The notes: generated from the sequence alone by a model not told the origin. Shown: positions 7,680 through 17,101, counted from the first letter of the stretch. The stretch is 64,000 nt of DNA from Streptomyces antibioticus (GCF_001514065.1 NZ_KQ948429.1:248001-312000), one strand, 5' to 3'. A program made the numbers and translations.

Positions 7680-8828
7680 GTGGACTTTGGGTTCAGTGCC
7701 GCGGATGAGGAATTTCGCGGGGAGGCTCGGGCGTGGCTTGCTGCGCAAAGCCCGGACACGGGCGATCGGCGCGGCTGGGAACGGACTCTCGGCGCCGCCG
7801 GATGGATCGGGATCGGGTGGGGAGAGGCGGGGTACGGGAATCGGACTCTCGGGCTTACTCAGCAGGTCGTCTGGGCCGAGGAGTATGCCCGTTCCAGTGC
7901 CCCTCCTCGGTCCGGGCACATCGGGGAGAACCTGCTGGCGCCCACCCTCATCGCCCATGGCAGTCCGGAGCAGAAGGCCCGCTTCCTGCCGCCCATCGCC
8001 GCCGGGGACGAGCTCTGGTGTCAGGGGTACAGCGAACCCGGGGCCGGGTCGGATCTGGCCGGGGTGCGGACCGGTGCCGTGCGGGACGGGGACGGGTACC
8101 GGGTCAGCGGGCAGAAGATCTGGACCTCGCTCGCGCAGGACGCCGACTGGTGTTTCGTGCTGGCCCGGACCGAAGCCGGGTCCCGGCGGCATCACGGGTT
8201 GTCCCTCCTCCTCGTGCCCATGGACCAGCCGGGGCGGATCGAGGTGCGGCCCATCCGGCAGCTGACCGGGACCAGCGACTTCAACGAGGTCTTCTTCGAC
8301 GGGGCACGCGCGCGTGCGGAACATGTCGTCGGGGGTGAGGGCAACGGCTGGCAGGTGGCCATGAGTCTGCTCGGGTTCGAGCGGGGGGTGTCCACGCTGG
8401 CCCAGCAGATCGGGTTCGGCCAGGAGCTGGGGCGGGTGGTGCGGGCCGCCGTCGACTCGGGGGCGGTGGACGATCCCGTCGTACGGGAACGGCTCGTCCG
8501 GCAGTGGGCCGAGCTGCGGGTGATGCGGTGGAACGCGCTGCGCACGCTCGGGCGGGCCGGGGACGCGGGGGCGCCCAGCGTGGCCAAGCTGCTGTGGGGC
8601 GGCTGGCATCAGCGGCTGGGGGAGCTGGCCGTGGCGGTCCGGGGGGCGTCGGGGAGTGTCGGGCCGCGGGAGTGGGAGGCCTCCTCGCCGTACGAACTCG
8701 ACCCGTTCCAGCATCTGTTCCTGTTCTCCCGGGCCGACACGGTCTACGGCGGCTCGGACCAGATCCAGCGCACGATCATCGCCGAGCGGGTGCTCGGGCT
8801 GCCCAGGGAACCCAAGGGGGTTGTGTGA
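7680..8828 (+). CDS. Acyl-CoA dehydrogenase
   Basis: 382 aa from GTG 7680, preceded by AAAGGAGAGG. It carries CQGYSEPGAGSDLAGVRTG and QKIWTSLAQDAD, the FAD/substrate signatures, and ends GGSDQIQRTIIAERVLGLP. It is full length for the family. The stop shares one base with the next ATG (TGATG), so it is coupled with the zinc dehydrogenase. It probably acts in the beta-oxidation-like steps of the local pathway. Confidence 0.92.
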   Translation: MDFGFSAADEEFRGEARAWLAAQSPDTGDRRGWERTLGAAGWIGIGWGEAGYGNRTLGLTQQVVWAEEYARSSAPPRSGHIGENLLAPTLIAHGSPEQKARFLPPIAAGDELWCQGYSEPGAGSDLAGVRTGAVRDGDGYRVSGQKIWTSLAQDADWCFVLARTEAGSRRHHGLSLLLVPMDQPGRIEVRPIRQLTGTSDFNEVFFDGARARAEHVVGGEGNGWQVAMSLLGFERGVSTLAQQIGFGQELGRVVRAAVDSGAVDDPVVRERLVRQWAELRVMRWNALRTLGRAGDAGAPSVAKLLWGGWHQRLGELAVAVRGASGSVGPREWEASSPYELDPFQHLFLFSRADTVYGGSDQIQRTIIAERVLGLPREPKGVV

Positions 8829-9877
8829 TGCGCGGCGTCCTGTTCGACGGCAAGCGGGTCGAGGTCGTGGACGACCTGGAGGTGCGGGAACCGGGGCCCG
8901 GGGAGGTGGTCGTCGCCATCGCGGCCGCCGGGTTGTGTCACAGCGATCTGTCGGTCGTAGACGGGACCATTCCGTTTCCGGTGCCGGTGGTGCTGGGGCA
9001 TGAGGGGGCCGGCCTGGTGGAGGCCGTGGGGGCGGGTGTCAGTCATGTCTCGGCCGGGGATCATGTCGCGCTGTCCACCCTCGCCAACTGCGGGACCTGC
9101 GCGGAGTGCGACCGGGGGCGGCCCACCATGTGCCGGAAGGCCATCGGGCGGCCGGGGCAGCCGTTCGCGCGGGGTGGGCGGCCGGTGTTCCAGTTCGCCT
9201 CCAACTCGGCGTTCGCGGAAAGGACCGTGGTGAAGGCCGTGCAGGTGGTGCGGATTCCGCAGGACATTCCGCTGTCCTCGGCCGCGCTCATCGGGTGCGG
9301 GGTGCTGACCGGGGTGGGGGCCGTGCTCAACCGGGCCAAGGTGGAGTACGGGGACAGCGTGGTCGTGATCGGTACCGGCGGCATCGGGCTCAACGTCCTC
9401 CAAGGGGCGCGGATCGCGGCGGCGTCGCGGATCGTCGCAGTGGACGCCAATCCGGCGAAGGAGGCGGTGGCCCGGCAGTTCGGGGCGACCGACTTCCTGA
9501 CGTCGACCGAGGGCGTGCGGGAGCTGCTGCCGACGGGGGCCGACCATGTCTTCGAGTGCGTCGGGCGCGTGGAACTCGTCCGGCAGGCCGTCGATCTGCT
9601 GGACCGGCACGGTCAGGCGGTCCTGCTCGGGACGCCGCCGGCCGGGGCGGAGGCGTCCTTCGTCGTGGCGTCCATGTTCCTGGACAAGTCGATCCTGGGC
9701 TGCCGTTACGGCTCTTCGCGGCCGCAGCGGGACATCCCGCTGTACGCCGGGCTGTACCGGGAGGGGCGGCTGCTGCTCGACGAGCTGGTGACGCAGACGT
9801 ATCCCGTGGAGGAGTTCGAGCGGGCCGTGGCGGACGCGGAGGCGGGCAAGGTGGCGCGGGGGGTGCTGACCTTCTGA
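8828..9877 (+). CDS. Zinc-dependent alcohol dehydrogenase (MDR superfamily)
   Basis: 349 aa. Catalytic zinc ligands are visible in AAGLCHSD and GHEGAG. The structural zinc site is the Cys cluster NCGTCAECDRGRPTMC around residues 87-102, and the Rossmann motif is IGTGGIGLN. The order GHE, Cys cluster, GGIG is that of class-III-like NAD-dependent alcohol dehydrogenases. It would oxidise an alcohol intermediate to an aldehyde or ketone. It is the last gene of the 6658-9877 unit. Confidence 0.92.
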   Translation: MRGVLFDGKRVEVVDDLEVREPGPGEVVVAIAAAGLCHSDLSVVDGTIPFPVPVVLGHEGAGLVEAVGAGVSHVSAGDHVALSTLANCGTCAECDRGRPTMCRKAIGRPGQPFARGGRPVFQFASNSAFAERTVVKAVQVVRIPQDIPLSSAALIGCGVLTGVGAVLNRAKVEYGDSVVVIGTGGIGLNVLQGARIAAASRIVAVDANPAKEAVARQFGATDFLTSTEGVRELLPTGADHVFECVGRVELVRQAVDLLDRHGQAVLLGTPPAGAEASFVVASMFLDKSILGCRYGSSRPQRDIPLYAGLYREGRLLLDELVTQTYPVEEFERAVADAEAGKVARGVLTF

Positions 9878-9883
9878 GGGGCG

Positions 9884-9900
9884 GCGCGGGCGGTCCGCGC
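9884..9900. terminator. Short GC hairpin between convergent genes
   Basis: Arms GCGCGG (9884-9889) and CCGCGC (9895-9900) with a 5-nt loop, placed 7 nt after the alcohol dehydrogenase stop and before the converging regulator gene. No T-tract is present, as is usual in Streptomyces. Confidence 0.5.
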
Positions 9901-9916
9901 AGGTGGGCGGCCGGCG

Positions 9917-10960
9917 TCAAGCATCGCCGGGGACACCGGCGGCGGTCTCGGTGCCCGCGCGGAAGGTGCGTCGGTAGCTGGTCGGGGTGACGCCCAGTGC
10001 CGTCTGGAGGTGCTGGCGCATCGACTGCGCCGTGCCGAAGCCGGCGTCCCGGGCCACCTGGTCCACGGACAGGCCGGAGGACTCCAGCAGGTGCCGGGCG
10101 CGCTCCACCCGTTGCTGGGTGAGCCACTGGCCGGGGCTGATGCCGACCTCCTCGCGGAAGCGGCGCGTGAAGGTCCGTACGGACATCGACTCCTGGTCGG
10201 CCATGTCCCGCAGCTGGATCGGCTCGTGCAGCCGGGCGAGGGCCCAGGCACGGGCGGTGGTCGTGGTGGCCAGCTGGGGTTCCGGTACCGGCCGTTGGAT
10301 GTACTGCGCCTGACCGCCCTCGCGGTGCGGCGGTACGACCGTACGGCGGGCCACGGCGTTGGCGACCGCGGTGCCGTGGTCGCGGCGCAGGATGTGCAGG
10401 CAGAGGTCGACCCCGGCGGCGACGCCCGCGGAGGTCAGGACGTCGCCGTCGTCGACGTACAGGACGTCCGCGTCGACCCTGATCCGCGGGAAGAGGCGCT
10501 GGAGGCGCTCGGCATCGGCCCAGTGCGTGGCGGCCGGGCGGCCGTCGAGGTAGCCGGCGGCGGCGAGGACGTAGACGCCCGTGCAGATGGAGGCGAGCCG
10601 GGTGCCGGGGCGGATGTGGGCGAGGGCGGCGGCCAGTTCGGGGGTGAGGACGCCCTCGTCGTAGACCGGGCCGAACTCGTAGGAGGCGGGGACGATCACG
10701 GTGTCGGCGGTGGCCAGGATCTCCGGGCCGTTGGGCACCAGGACGTCGAAGTCCGAGTCCGTGCCGACCGGGCCCGGTGGCCGGACCGAGCAGGTGACGA
10801 CTTCGTACAGCGGCCGCCCCTCGGCGTCCCGGGGGCGCCCGAAGATGCGGTGCGGGATGCCCAGCTCGAAGGGGAGCAGGCCGTCCATGGCGAGGACGAC
10901 GATGCGGTGCGGACGGAACCCCGGCTCAGTGCTCGGCTCGCTGCTCGGCTCACTGCTCAT
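9917..10960 (-). CDS. GlxA-type AraC regulator with DJ-1/PfpI domain
   Basis: 347 aa. The N-terminal two thirds is a DJ-1/PfpI amidotransferase-like domain (VVLAMDGLLPFELGIPHRIF start; ASICTGVYVLAAAGYLDG contains the nucleophile-elbow Cys). The C-terminal third is an AraC helix-turn-helix pair (RDMADQESMSVRTFTRRFREE and DQVARDAGFGTAQSMRQHL). Such proteins sense an unknown ligand and activate nearby genes. It is divergent from an MFS transporter 70 nt away, which is the likely target. No catabolic palindrome is present here. Confidence 0.92.
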   Translation of the reverse strand: MSSEPSSEPSTEPGFRPHRIVVLAMDGLLPFELGIPHRIFGRPRDAEGRPLYEVVTCSVRPPGPVGTDSDFDVLVPNGPEILATADTVIVPASYEFGPVYDEGVLTPELAAALAHIRPGTRLASICTGVYVLAAAGYLDGRPAATHWADAERLQRLFPRIRVDADVLYVDDGDVLTSAGVAAGVDLCLHILRRDHGTAVANAVARRTVVPPHREGGQAQYIQRPVPEPQLATTTTARAWALARLHEPIQLRDMADQESMSVRTFTRRFREEVGISPGQWLTQQRVERARHLLESSGLSVDQVARDAGFGTAQSMRQHLQTALGVTPTSYRRTFRAGTETAAGVPGDA

Positions 10961-11030
10961 GGCCCGATCCTAACGAATGCTGTCCTTCGGGCCACTCGAT
11001 GTGACGGGTTCCGGCCGCGATGCTCAAGGC

Positions 11031-12350
11031 GTGACTCAGACGACAGAGGCCGCCGCAGCCGCCGTACCGGAGACCCCGAGCCCCAGGAAGCCGCGCGTCC
11101 ACCGGGCGTGGTTCGTCGCCGCCGTCACCTTCGTGACGATCATCGGCGCGGCCGCCTTCCGGTCGCTGCCCGGGCTCCTCATCGACCCGCTGCACCAGGA
11201 CTTCGGCTGGTCGCGCGGCACGATCAGCGCGGCGGTCTCGATCAACCTCGCCCTGTACGGGCTCACCGCCCCCTTCGCCGCCGCGCTGATGGACCGCTTC
11301 GGCATCCGCCGGGTCGTCGCCGTCGCGCTGACCGTGATCGCGGTCGGGTCCGGGCTGACCGTGTGGATGACGGCGGCCTGGCAGCTGATGCTGTACTGGG
11401 GTCTGCTGGTCGGTCTGGGGTCCGGGTCGATGGCGCTGGCCTTCGCGGCGACCGTCACCAACCGCTGGTTCACCGAGCGGCGCGGCCTGGTCACCGGCAT
11501 CCTGACCGCGGCCTCCGCCTCCGGCCAGCTGATCTTCCTGCCGGTGCTGTCCTGGATGGTGGAGAAGCACGACTGGCGCCCGGCGGCCGTCACCGTCGCC
11601 CTCGCCGCCCTCGCGGTCGTCCCCTTCGTCTGGCTGTTGCTGCGCGACCACCCGGCCGACGTGGGCCTGAAGCCCTACGGCGCCAAGGAGTTCGTGCCCA
11701 AGCCGGAGCCCGTGCCGGGCGCCGCGCGGCGGGCCGTGAGCGTCCTGTTCAAGGCGGCCCGCACCGGCCCCTTCTGGCTGCTCGCCGGGACCTTCGCGAT
11801 CTGCGGCGCCTCCACCAACGGCCTGATCCAGACCCACTTCGTGCCCGCCGCCCACGACGCGCACATGCCGGTCCAGGCGGCGGCCTCGCTGCTCGCGGTC
11901 ATCGGCGTCTTCGACGTCGTCGGCACGATCGCCTCCGGCTGGTTCACCGACCGTTTCGACTCCCGACGGCTGCTCGCGACGTACTACGCGCTGCGCGGTG
12001 TCTCGCTGCTCTTCCTGCCGATGCTGCTGGCGCCGAGCGTCCACCCGCCGATGCTGTTCTTCATCGTCTTCTACGGCCTCGACTGGGTCGCCACGGTGCC
12101 GCCCACGGTGGCGCTGTGCCGGGAGCAGTACGGCGAGGACAGCGCGATCGTCTTCGGCTGGGTGCTGGCCTCGCACCAGGTCGGGGCGGCGCTGGTGGCC
12201 TTCCTCGGCGGGGTGGCGCGGGACGTCTTCGGGTCGTACGACATGGTCTGGTACTTCTCCGGGGCGCTGTGCGCGGCGGCGGCGCTGATGGCGCTGGTGA
12301 TCCGGCGGAAGCAGACGCCGGTGGCGTCGATGACCCCCGCGGTGGCCTGA
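11031..12350 (+). CDS. MFS transporter
   Basis: 439 aa from GTG 11031 (VTQTTEAA); an in-frame ATG at 10977 would add a poorly conserved 18-residue leader and sits too close to the regulator start. It has about twelve hydrophobic segments and the MFS motif A region DRFGIRRVVA between segments 2 and 3. It resembles oxalate/monocarboxylate-type carriers. Divergent pairing with the GlxA-like regulator suggests a substrate-inducible importer or exporter. Confidence 0.88.
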   Translation: MTQTTEAAAAAVPETPSPRKPRVHRAWFVAAVTFVTIIGAAAFRSLPGLLIDPLHQDFGWSRGTISAAVSINLALYGLTAPFAAALMDRFGIRRVVAVALTVIAVGSGLTVWMTAAWQLMLYWGLLVGLGSGSMALAFAATVTNRWFTERRGLVTGILTAASASGQLIFLPVLSWMVEKHDWRPAAVTVALAALAVVPFVWLLLRDHPADVGLKPYGAKEFVPKPEPVPGAARRAVSVLFKAARTGPFWLLAGTFAICGASTNGLIQTHFVPAAHDAHMPVQAAASLLAVIGVFDVVGTIASGWFTDRFDSRRLLATYYALRGVSLLFLPMLLAPSVHPPMLFFIVFYGLDWVATVPPTVALCREQYGEDSAIVFGWVLASHQVGAALVAFLGGVARDVFGSYDMVWYFSGALCAAAALMALVIRRKQTPVASMTPAVA

Positions 12351-12358
12351 GGCCCTGC

Positions 12359-12955
12359 CTAGAGGAAGCGGCCCCGGTGGAACAGCAGGGGCGCCGCGTC
12401 CTCGTCGCCCGTGCCGAGCGCGTCCACCCGGCCGACCACGATCAGATGGTCGCCGCCGGTGTGCACCGCGTGGATCGTGCAGTCGATCCACGCGAGCGTC
12501 TCCGCGAGGCGCGGGGAGCCGGAGCAGGGTGCCGCGTCGTACGCCACGCCCGCGAACTTGTCCGCGCCGCTGACCGCGAAGCCGCGGCACAGGGCGCCCT
12601 GGTGGGCGGCGAGGACGTTGACGCAGAAGACGCCGGCGCGGGCGATGCGCGGCCAGGTCGCCGACGTACGGCCGACCATGAACGTGACCAGGGGCGGGTC
12701 GAGGGAGAGGGAGGAGAAGGACTGGCAGGCGAAGCCGGCGGGGCCGGACTCGCCGTCGGCGGCGGGTGCGGTGACCACGGCCACGCCCGTCGCGAAGCTT
12801 CCCAGCACCCGCCGGAAGTCGCCCTGCCCGACCGGCGCCCGCTCGTCCTCGCCGACACAGCGCAGGTCGGGGCGGGGCAACGGCTCTACCGGCCTCGCCG
12901 ATCCGACCGACCTGAGATAGCGGACGGCGGCCTCGGCCATGCCTGCTTGTCCCAT
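12359..12955 (-). CDS. Flavin reductase family protein (HsaB-like)
   Basis: About 198 aa. The motif order GSFATGVAVVTA, PLVTFMVGRTSATWP, GVFCVNVLAA and DCTIHAVHTGGDHLIVVGRV is that of the FMN-binding flavin reductases that feed reduced flavin to two-component monooxygenases such as the steroid enzyme HsaAB. GTG 12958, ATG 12955 and ATG 12943 are all possible starts behind GGAGGGG; ATG 12955 gives the best spacing. The oxygenase partner is not adjacent; the LLM proteins at 40.7 or 42.5 kb are possible users. An operator lies just upstream. Confidence 0.87.
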   Translation of the reverse strand: MGQAGMAEAAVRYLRSVGSARPVEPLPRPDLRCVGEDERAPVGQGDFRRVLGSFATGVAVVTAPAADGESGPAGFACQSFSSLSLDPPLVTFMVGRTSATWPRIARAGVFCVNVLAAHQGALCRGFAVSGADKFAGVAYDAAPCSGSPRLAETLAWIDCTIHAVHTGGDHLIVVGRVDALGTGDEDAAPLLFHRGRFL

Positions 12956-12971
12956 CACCCCTCCATTGAAG

Positions 12972-12986
12972 CTGACGGAGTGTCAG
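12972..12986. promoter_or_regulatory. Palindromic operator of the flavin reductase gene
   Basis: CTGACGGAGTGTCAG, one base off the consensus, 17 nt upstream of the reductase start. On the minus strand it reads CATCTGACACTCCGTCAG, so a -10-like CATCTG again overlaps the first half site. Confidence 0.75.
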
Positions 12987-13036
12987 ATGGGAAGGGGTGG
13001 TGCGAGGCGGCGGCAGGGCCTTCGTACCCTTCCGGC

Positions 13037-13975
13037 ATGGGGTGGGGAGAGACACGACGGCAGCTCGCGGACGCCTGGAAGTGGTCCGAGCTGCACACCG
13101 CGGCGGCGACGGCCGCGCTTCAGGTGCCGGTGCTCTGGGTGCTCGCGTGGCTGACGACGATCAACGACGACGACTACGGCAGCGGCGTCAACGTGCTCGC
13201 CGGGGCCTTCTTCCTGCTGGTGCTCGTCCTGCTGCCTTTCCTGACCACCCTGTACGCGGCCCTGTTCACGATGCCGACGCTCGTCCTCGCGCGCGTGGCC
13301 GCGCGTCGGCTGGGCGGGCCGGAGTGGCTGTGGCAGCTCGGGGCCGTGATCCTGGTGAGCGTCTGCTGGGTGCTCGTCATGGCCGGGTGGTCCGCGTCCG
13401 TACCGGCACTGCTCGGCGCCACGGGGATGCTGACCGCGTTCGCGCTCCTCCCGCTCCTGGCCGTCGGCCACGTCCGCCGCCGTGCCCGGATCAAGGGGCG
13501 CGCCTGGGGGTTCTTCGGGGTCTGGCTCCGCTCGGCGGCCGCCACCTTCGGGCTGTGCGTGCTGATCGTCGGCGGTGCGCTCGCGGCCTCCTTCGCCGGG
13601 CTGCTCAAGGACTACGAGCCCCCGACGCTCTCCACCGCACAGCTCACCGGCGCCTGGCGCGGCGACGGCGGCGCGGTCCTGGACCTGCGCGCGGGCGGCC
13701 GGGTCGAGTTCACCGACCTGCCGCTCCGGGACCCCGACGGCTGGGAGTCCGTGCGCTGCACCGGCACCGGTACCTGGAGCGTCGACCGGGACGGCCGCGA
13801 CGACGCCCATGCCGGGGAGGGGCCACAGGAACGGGACGGGGTCGTCGTACGGCTGGACGGCGGCTGCGGGGAGCAGACGTACTGGACGATCGGCGGCACC
13901 GAGCACGACCCGGAGCTGTTCGTGCTGTTCGGTGACCCGGACGTGGGTGACCTGCGGATTCTCAAGAAGAAGTGA
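13037..13975 (+). CDS. Hypothetical membrane protein with lipocalin-like C-terminal domain
   Basis: 312 aa from ATG 13037. Four hydrophobic helices are visible (about residues 26-45, 60-82, 105-145 and 165-185), followed by a soluble domain after SFAGLLKDYEPPTLSTAQLTG. The segment LTGAWRGDGGAVLDLRAGGRVEFTDLP resembles the opening strands of a small beta-barrel found in many Streptomyces membrane proteins. No function is recognised. It points away from the flavin reductase and is probably not part of the catabolic set. Confidence 0.75.
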   Translation: MGWGETRRQLADAWKWSELHTAAATAALQVPVLWVLAWLTTINDDDYGSGVNVLAGAFFLLVLVLLPFLTTLYAALFTMPTLVLARVAARRLGGPEWLWQLGAVILVSVCWVLVMAGWSASVPALLGATGMLTAFALLPLLAVGHVRRRARIKGRAWGFFGVWLRSAAATFGLCVLIVGGALAASFAGLLKDYEPPTLSTAQLTGAWRGDGGAVLDLRAGGRVEFTDLPLRDPDGWESVRCTGTGTWSVDRDGRDDAHAGEGPQERDGVVVRLDGGCGEQTYWTIGGTEHDPELFVLFGDPDVGDLRILKKK

Positions 13976-13981
13976 CGCCGG

Positions 13982-14770
13982 TCAGCGTCCCTCGAACTCC
14001 GCGCCGCGCCGCTCCACGAAACTCGCCACCCCCTCCTTCGCGTCCGCCGTCGTCATGTTGATCTCCTGGGCGGCGGCCTCCGCGGCGAACGCGGTGGCGC
14101 GGTCGGTGTCGAGGGAGGCGTTGACGAGCTGTTTGGTGAGGGCGAGGGCGCGGGTCGGGCCGGCGGCGAGGCGGGCCGCCCACTCCGCGGCGGTCTTCGC
14201 CAACTCACCCTCCGGGACCACCCGGTTGACCAGTCCCAGGCGCTCGGCGTCGGCGGCGGTGAGCGCGTCGCCGAAGAACATCAGCTCCTTCGCGCGCTGC
14301 GGGCCGATCAGGCGGGGGAGGAGATACGCGCCGCCGCCGTCGGGGACGAGTCCGCGTCGGACGAACACCTCGATGAACCTGGCCGGTTCCGCGGCCAGTA
14401 CGAGGTCGCAGGCGAGCGCGAGATGCGCGCCGATGCCGGCCGCGGTGCCGTTGACGGCGGCGATCACCGGCTTCTCGCAGTCGAGGACCGCGGCGATCAG
14501 GCGTTGGGCGCCCAGCCGGAGGATGCGCGCCACGTCCCCGGCGACGCGCTCACCGGACCCCGCCCCGCCCCGCAGGTCCGCGCCCGCGCAGAAGCCGCGG
14601 CCGGTCCCGGTGAGGACCACGGCCCGCACCCCGGGATCGGCCGAGGCGTCCGCCAGCAGCCGGATCAGCAGGTCCCGCCCCTCGGGAGTGAGGGCGTTGA
14701 GGGCCTCGGGCCGGTTGAGGGTGAGGGACGCGACCTGGTCCGTGACGGTGTGCAGCACCTCGGCGCTCAC
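13982..14770 (-). CDS. Enoyl-CoA hydratase/isomerase
   Basis: 262 aa from GTG 14770, overlapping the upstream ligase stop by 4 nt. The oxyanion-hole segments are GRGFCAGADL (around residue 65) and NGTAAGIGAHLALACDLVLA (around 103). The position normally held by the second catalytic Glu reads GLVPDGGGAY with Asp, as in PaaG-type isomerases, so isomerase or ring-opening activity is as likely as plain hydration. It is co-transcribed with the NDP-forming ligase and under the paired operator at 17025. Confidence 0.9.
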   Translation of the reverse strand: MSAEVLHTVTDQVASLTLNRPEALNALTPEGRDLLIRLLADASADPGVRAVVLTGTGRGFCAGADLRGGAGSGERVAGDVARILRLGAQRLIAAVLDCEKPVIAAVNGTAAGIGAHLALACDLVLAAEPARFIEVFVRRGLVPDGGGAYLLPRLIGPQRAKELMFFGDALTAADAERLGLVNRVVPEGELAKTAAEWAARLAAGPTRALALTKQLVNASLDTDRATAFAAEAAAQEINMTTADAKEGVASFVERRGAEFEGR

Positions 14771-16992
14771 CGGCACACCACCAGCGCGTCCAGCGCCACC
14801 GCGCCCTGCCCCCGGGGCAGGACCATCAGCGGGTTGATGTCCAGCTCGGCCAGTTCGTCCCCGAGTTCCAGGGCCATGCGCTGCACCCGCAGGACGACCT
14901 CGACGAGCGCGTCGACATCGGCCGGCGGCCGCCCCCGCACCCCGTCCAGCAGGGGCCGCCCGCGCAGGTCGTCCAGCATGTCCCGGGCCTGCTCCTCGGT
15001 GAAGGGCGGCACGCGTACGGCCGCGTCGCGCAGCACCTCCACCAGCACACCGCCCAGCCCGACCGTCACCGTGGGCCCGAAGAGCTCGTCGTGGGTGACG
15101 CCGACGACCATCTCGACGCCCCGCTCGACCATCTGGCAGACCAGCACACCGTCCAGGGAGACGTCCTCGTAGCGGGCGATGTCGGTCAGCTCCCGGTAGG
15201 CGTCGCGGACCTGGCTCGCGGAGGTGAGCCCGATCTTCACCAGGCCCAGCTCGGTCTTGTGGGCGATCTGCGCGCCGGAGGCCTTCATCACCACCGGGTA
15301 GCCCACCAGCCCCGCCGCGCGCACGGCCGCCGCCGCGCTGGTCACCAGCTGCTCGCGCGGCACGCGGATGCCGTACGCCCGCAGCAGCTGCTTCGCCGCG
15401 TGCTCGCTCAGCTGCTGACCCGGGCGCATCAGGGCCTGCGCCTTGCGGAAGGAGGGCGAAGTGGTGCGCGGGGCCTCGTCCAGGGGGGAGCGGTAGCTCG
15501 CCGTGAAGCGGTGGTGGTCGAGGTAGGCGCGGACCGCGGTGATGCAGTTGCCGACCGTGCGGAAGGTGGCCACCCGGGAGGAGCCCAACAGGACCTCGCG
15601 GTAAGCCGGTTCGGTGCCGACCGGCGATCCCCACACCACGCAGACCAGCTTGTCCGTCTCCTCGGCCGCGTCCACCAGGTCCTGGACCAGCCTGTCGCTG
15701 AGGGGTGGGAAGGGGCCGGTGACCGGGCAGATCAGCACCCCGACCGACGGGTCGTCGAGGATCGCGTCGATGATCTTCCGGCCGCGCCAGTCGCCGACCG
15801 GATGCCCGCCGTTGTCGACCGGGTTGGCGACGCTCAGGTATTCCGGTATCCACTGGTGCAGTTCGGCCTGCTTGGCATCGGAGAGCGTCGGCAGCCGCAG
15901 TCCCGCCTCCGTCGCCAGGTCGGCGAAGTGCGCGCCCGTGCCGCCCGAGATGGAGTAGACGACGACCCCGTCGGCGCGCGGCGGGCGGGCTCGGGCCAAC
16001 AGGGCCGCGGTGTCCTGGAGTTCGTCGAGACCGTCGACGCGGATCACCCCGAACTGCCGCATCGCCGCGTCCACCACCGCGTCCGCGCCGGTCAGCTTGC
16101 CGGTGTGGGAGGCGGCCGTGCGGGCGCCGGTCTCGGTGCGGCCCACCTTGACCGCGACCACCGGCACCTTGCGGCGGGCGGCCCGGTCGGCGGCCAGCAG
16201 GAAGGAGCGGCCGTCCTTGAGGCCCTCGACGTAACAGGCGATGGCACCGACGTCAGGCTGCTCGGCGAAGTAGGAGAGGAAGTCGGCGGTCTCCAGGTCG
16301 GCCTCGTTGCCGGTCGGCGCCCAGTGGGAGAGGCGGATGCCGAGCTCCTGGAGGGCGAAGACGGGGCGGCCTTGGTGGCCGGACTGGGTGATGAGGGCGA
16401 TCGCCGGCCCGTCGAGGTCCTCGCGGAACCGCTCGAAGGCGTTGAGGTTGGTGTTCGGTCCGAGCAGCCGCATTCCGGATCGCCGTACGGCGGCGGCCAG
16501 CCGGTCCTGCGCGGCGGCGCCCGCCTCGCCGGTCTCCGCGAAACCGGAGGCGAAGACGACCGCGAACCTGGCCTTGGCCTCGGCCAGTTCCTCGATCACC
16601 GGCAGCGGGTCGGCGACCAGCAGGACGGCGAGATCGACCTGCTCGGGCAGCTCGGCGACGGAGGCCACGCAGGGGACGCCGAACACGGACGGACGGCTGG
16701 GATGCACCGGGTGCAGCCGGGCCCCGACCCGCTCGGCCCAGCCGATCAGCTGCCGGGTGACACCGGTGTTGGGCCGGCCCTCGGCGTCCGAGGCGCCGAT
16801 CACGGCGACGGACTCCGGCCGGAAGAAGCGGTCCAGATCGGGGACGTCGCCGTAGAGCGGGCGGCCGCTGACGTCGAGGTCGTCGACGTCGGCGGGCCGG
16901 CCGTGGACGGCGGGGCCGGGTTGCTCGCCGCAGGCGACGACCCGGGCCCGGCGGGAGTCGGTGGTGAGGGTGCCGTGGGTTGATCCAAGCAT
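14767..16992 (-). CDS. Acyl-CoA synthetase, NDP-forming (ACS/PaaK-independent type)
   Basis: 741 aa. Domain order: CoA-binding Rossmann domain (RPESVAVIGASDAEGRPNTG, residues about 58-160), succinyl-CoA-ligase-like domain (LLGPNTNLNAF; ISGGTGAHFADLA), then a C-terminal ATP-grasp domain (GYPVVMKASGAQIAHKTE, about 555-575). The succinyl-CoA-ligase-like middle domain and ATP-grasp separate it from FadD enzymes. It forms acyl-CoA from acid, CoA and ATP, or runs in reverse. An AGGAG lies about 12 nt before the start. Two operators sit upstream. Confidence 0.9.
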   Translation of the reverse strand: MLGSTHGTLTTDSRRARVVACGEQPGPAVHGRPADVDDLDVSGRPLYGDVPDLDRFFRPESVAVIGASDAEGRPNTGVTRQLIGWAERVGARLHPVHPSRPSVFGVPCVASVAELPEQVDLAVLLVADPLPVIEELAEAKARFAVVFASGFAETGEAGAAAQDRLAAAVRRSGMRLLGPNTNLNAFERFREDLDGPAIALITQSGHQGRPVFALQELGIRLSHWAPTGNEADLETADFLSYFAEQPDVGAIACYVEGLKDGRSFLLAADRAARRKVPVVAVKVGRTETGARTAASHTGKLTGADAVVDAAMRQFGVIRVDGLDELQDTAALLARARPPRADGVVVYSISGGTGAHFADLATEAGLRLPTLSDAKQAELHQWIPEYLSVANPVDNGGHPVGDWRGRKIIDAILDDPSVGVLICPVTGPFPPLSDRLVQDLVDAAEETDKLVCVVWGSPVGTEPAYREVLLGSSRVATFRTVGNCITAVRAYLDHHRFTASYRSPLDEAPRTTSPSFRKAQALMRPGQQLSEHAAKQLLRAYGIRVPREQLVTSAAAAVRAAGLVGYPVVMKASGAQIAHKTELGLVKIGLTSASQVRDAYRELTDIARYEDVSLDGVLVCQMVERGVEMVVGVTHDELFGPTVTVGLGGVLVEVLRDAAVRVPPFTEEQARDMLDDLRGRPLLDGVRGRPPADVDALVEVVLRVQRMALELGDELAELDINPLMVLPRGQGAVALDALVVCR

Positions 16993-17024
16993 CGGTCCGC
17001 CCGCTCCTGTGTGACAGCGATTAA

Positions 17025-17064
17025 CTGACGCAGTGTCAGATTAAAGGAACTGACGCTGTGTCAG
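17025..17064. promoter_or_regulatory. Paired palindromic operators of the ligase/hydratase operon
   Basis: CTGACGCAGTGTCAG at 17025-17039 and CTGACGCTGTGTCAG at 17050-17064, 25 bp apart. Read on the minus strand, the -10-like TAATCT at the 17040 boundary runs into the first operator, and CTGACA of the second can serve as a -35. The same TAATCTGAC arrangement occurs at 34145. Confidence 0.82.
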
Positions 17065-17101
17065 GAATGGCCGTGCACGCAGCAAAGTGGGGGCGGGCCG
17101 G

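Noticed and set aside
10010-13975. A 1321-codon open frame on the plus strand
   Set aside because: Most of it is the antisense of the GlxA-type regulator and then other frames of the MFS and flavin-reductase genes. Only the last 312 codons, from ATG 13037, look like a protein.
13971-13986. TGACGCCGGTCAG resembling the operator
   Set aside because: It overlaps a stop codon between convergent genes and the half sites do not match CTGACG/CGTCAG.
14767-16983. Long plus-strand ORFs opposite the ligase gene
   Set aside because: They are antisense shadows caused by high GC codon bias; the minus-strand ligase has full domain motifs.
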